Positions 22,003 through 23,563 of a DNA stretch of 23,563 nucleotides are shown here, piece after piece. A program made the translations under genes and the position numbers. The stretch covers positions 1-23,563 of the forward strand of contig PQAG01000056.1 in NCBI GenBank assembly GCA_003104895.1, in the 5' to 3' direction. Under the pieces are notes generated by a model. The model was given only the letters and a program-made list of their open reading frames with translations, had not been told where the DNA came from and ran no database searches. How positions within the stretch are numbered: position 1 is the stretch's first letter; each line of letters starts with the position of its first letter. The DNA comes from Nitrosomonadales bacterium (lineage in GTDB: Bacteria; Pseudomonadota; Gammaproteobacteria; Burkholderiales; Sulfuricellaceae).

Positions 22003-22932
22003 TCAGGCCACATCATGCGCCTGCAAATCGGCATGGTAGCTGGACCGCACCATCGGCCCGCAGGCGGCATTCCTGAAGCGCATTTCCGTTGCCGCGCGGG
22101 TGAAAGCATCGAACTGCTCCGGTGTGACGAAGCGCGTGACCGGCAGGTGGTGGCGCGAGGGCTGCAGATACTGGCCGATGGTGAGCATGTCCACCTCGTG
22201 GGCGCGCAGGTCGCGCATGACTTCGAGAATTTCCTCGTCGGTTTCGCCCAGCCCGACCATCAGGCCGGATTTGGTGGGGATGGCAGGGTGTTTTTGCTTG
22301 AACGCTTGCAGCAGTTGCAGCGAGTGGGCGTAGTCCGCGCCGGGGCGCGCCTGTCTGTAGAGGCGCGGCACGGTTTCGAGGTTGTGGTTGAGCACGTCCG
22401 GCGGTTCATTGCCGAGAATCTCCAGAGCGGTTTCCAGCCGGCCGCGGAAATCCGGCACCAGGATCTCGATGCGGGTGCCGGGCGAGGCCTCGCGCACGGC
22501 GCGGATGCAGGCGGCGAAATGCCCTGCCCCGCCGTCGCGCAGGTCGTCGCGGTCGACGCTGGTGATCACCACGTATTTCAGCTTCATGGCGGCGATGGTG
22601 CGCGCCAGCTGTTCCGGCTCCTGGGGGTCCGGCGGCAGCGGCTTGCCGTGGCCGACGTCGCAGAACGGGCAGCGGCGCGTGCACAGGTCGCCGAGGATCA
22701 TGAAGGTGGCGGTGCCGTGGCTGAAGCATTCGCCGATGTTGGGGCAGGCGGCTTCCTCGCACACCGTGTGCAGCTTGCTCTCGCGCAGGATCTGCTTGAT
22801 CTCGCCGAACTTGCCGCCGGAAGAGATCTTGGTGCGGATCCAGGCCGGCTTGCGCAAGGGTTCCTGGGGCACGATCTTGATCGGGATGCGCGACGTCTTG
22901 GCCGCGCCTTTGTGAAGTTTGGGGTCTGCCAT
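22003..22932 (-). CDS. lipA: Lipoyl synthase
   Basis: 309 residues. It has the N-terminal auxiliary [4Fe-4S] cluster motif CEEAACPNIGEC (C-x4-C-x5-C) and the radical-SAM motif CTRRCPFC (C-x3-C-x2-C). The C-terminal RSSYHAD carries the Ser ligand of the auxiliary cluster. It inserts two sulfurs into octanoyl groups on lipoyl domains of pyruvate and 2-oxoglutarate dehydrogenases and the glycine cleavage system. The start is 7 bp after the lipB stop, so lipB-lipA form an operon in pathway order. The ribosome site is weak, which fits coupling to lipB translation. Confidence 0.98.
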   Translation of the reverse strand: MADPKLHKGAAKTSRIPIKIVPQEPLRKPAWIRTKISSGGKFGEIKQILRESKLHTVCEEAACPNIGECFSHGTATFMILGDLCTRRCPFCDVGHGKPLPPDPQEPEQLARTIAAMKLKYVVITSVDRDDLRDGGAGHFAACIRAVREASPGTRIEILVPDFRGRLETALEILGNEPPDVLNHNLETVPRLYRQARPGADYAHSLQLLQAFKQKHPAIPTKSGLMVGLGETDEEILEVMRDLRAHEVDMLTIGQYLQPSRHHLPVTRFVTPEQFDAFTRAATEMRFRNAACGPMVRSSYHADLQAHDVA

Positions 22933-22939
22933 GAGAAAC

Positions 22940-23563
22940 CTAGAAATGAGCCACGCCGTTAATTTGGTTTTGAGTATAGCCTAACTGCAACAGCAGCTGC
23001 CCAGCCAGTTCCTCCGCAAGCGTTTCCGCATCGGCGCGGATGCCGTGATCGCGCGTCTGCGTGACTTGCAGCCCGGCGTAGCCGCAGGGGTTGATGCTGG
23101 CGTAGGGCGCGAGATCCATGTCCACGTTGAGGCACAGGCCGTGGTAGCTGCAGTTGTTCCTGATCCTGAGGCCCAGCGCGGCGATCTTGGCATCGTTGAC
23201 ATACACGCCTGGCGCCTTGTCGCGCCGATTCGCCATGACGCCGTATCCGGCCAGCAGGTCGATGATGGCCTGCTCCATGCGCCGCACCAGTTCCTTGACG
23301 CCGATGCCGCGCCGCTTGAGGTCAAGCAGCAGATAAACCACGATCTGGCCCGGGCCGTGGTAGGTGATCTGCCCGCCACGGTCGATGTGCACCACCGGGA
23401 TGTCCGTGCTGCCCAGCAGGTGCTCCGGCTTGCCGGCCAGGCCCAGGGTATAGACCGGCGGGTGCTGCAGCAGCCAGATCTCGTCCGGCGTTTCCGGTCC
23501 GCGCCGTGCCGTGAAGGCTTTCATGGTCTCGAAGGTGGGCTGGTATTCGGCCAGGCCCAGGTG
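22940..23563 (-). CDS. lipB: Octanoyltransferase LipB, partial (N-terminus off the right edge)
   Basis: 207 codons are visible, and the frame stays open to the window edge. The sequence upstream of the internal Met at 23524 (LGLAEYQPTFETMKAF) is family-like, so that Met is not the start. Motifs: 'LQHPPVYTLG', 'DRGGQITYHGPGQIVVYLLLD' (RGG..TYHGPGQ), the catalytic Lys in 'DAKIAALGLRI' and the catalytic Cys in 'INPCGYAGLQVTQ'. It moves octanoate from acyl carrier protein to lipoyl domains, giving the substrate for LipA, which follows 7 bp later. Probably only a few N-terminal residues are missing. Confidence 0.96.
   Translation of the reverse strand, partial: HLGLAEYQPTFETMKAFTARRGPETPDEIWLLQHPPVYTLGLAGKPEHLLGSTDIPVVHIDRGGQITYHGPGQIVVYLLLDLKRRGIGVKELVRRMEQAIIDLLAGYGVMANRRDKAPGVYVNDAKIAALGLRIRNNCSYHGLCLNVDMDLAPYASINPCGYAGLQVTQTRDHGIRADAETLAEELAGQLLLQLGYTQNQINGVAHF

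Noticed and set aside
23524..23524. lipB start at the internal Met
   Set aside because: The frame continues to the window edge with LipB-like residues before this Met, so the gene is cut by the window.

Overview
The window looks like a chromosomal segment of a betaproteobacterium, probably a Nitrosomonadales-type (Sulfuricella/Gallionella-like) respiratory bacterium. This is inferred from the high GC content, an HslV with an N-terminal MEQYHG extension before the catalytic Thr, a RegB/RegA redox system, a YheS-type ABC-F protein and a cyd operon with CydP and CydX. The exact genus cannot be fixed from sequence alone. Most genes lie on the minus strand. The plus-strand genes are the regulator block (7372-9854), the ABC-F gene (10502-12358) and the carbonic anhydrase gene (13872-14552).

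Layout. 1-3194 (minus): a TonB-dependent receptor followed by a periplasmic DUF4198-like protein that runs off the left edge. The receptor leader holds a small GAAA-loop hairpin and a 56-bp palindrome. 3404-3874 (minus): a secreted Sel1-repeat protein. 4095-7190 (minus): a complete cytochrome bd oxidase operon, cydP-cydA-cydB-cydX, including a 33-codon cydX. 7372-9854 (plus, divergent): a RegA-family response regulator, a RegB-family sensor kinase and a second RegA paralog. The cyd/regA divergent region contains a good match to the RegA/RegR operator. 9862-10440 (minus): a cytochrome b561-like protein. 10502-12358 (plus): a YheS-type ABC-F protein, possibly leaderless.

12438-13648 (minus): a small protein of unknown function and a secreted protein with a charged Arg/Gln/Asp-rich tail. 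13872-14552 (plus): a beta-carbonic anhydrase with an operator-like palindrome and a hairpin-rich leader. 14567-14746: a MITE-like nested inverted repeat bounded by TA, whose right end supplies the hslU stop codon. 14744-16705 (minus): hslV-hslU with an odd repeat and hairpin spacer. 16766-17959 (minus): a protein built of two helical-repeat-plus-STAS modules. 17989-21436 (minus): a zinc-type uptake cluster (DUF2946-like protein, outer-membrane porin, binding protein, permease) with no ATPase gene. 21493-21969 (minus): a DUF1456/YehS protein. 22003-23563 (minus): lipB-lipA, with lipB cut at the right edge.

Functionally, the central third is a redox-control module: a quinone- and thiol-sensing RegB kinase with two RegA regulators sits back to back with the high-affinity quinol oxidase it plausibly controls, next to a b-type cytochrome. 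The flanks carry metal acquisition, protein quality control (HslVU) and lipoylation (LipAB). No CRISPR array, tRNA or rRNA gene was seen, and no gap without a gene exceeds about 225 bases.
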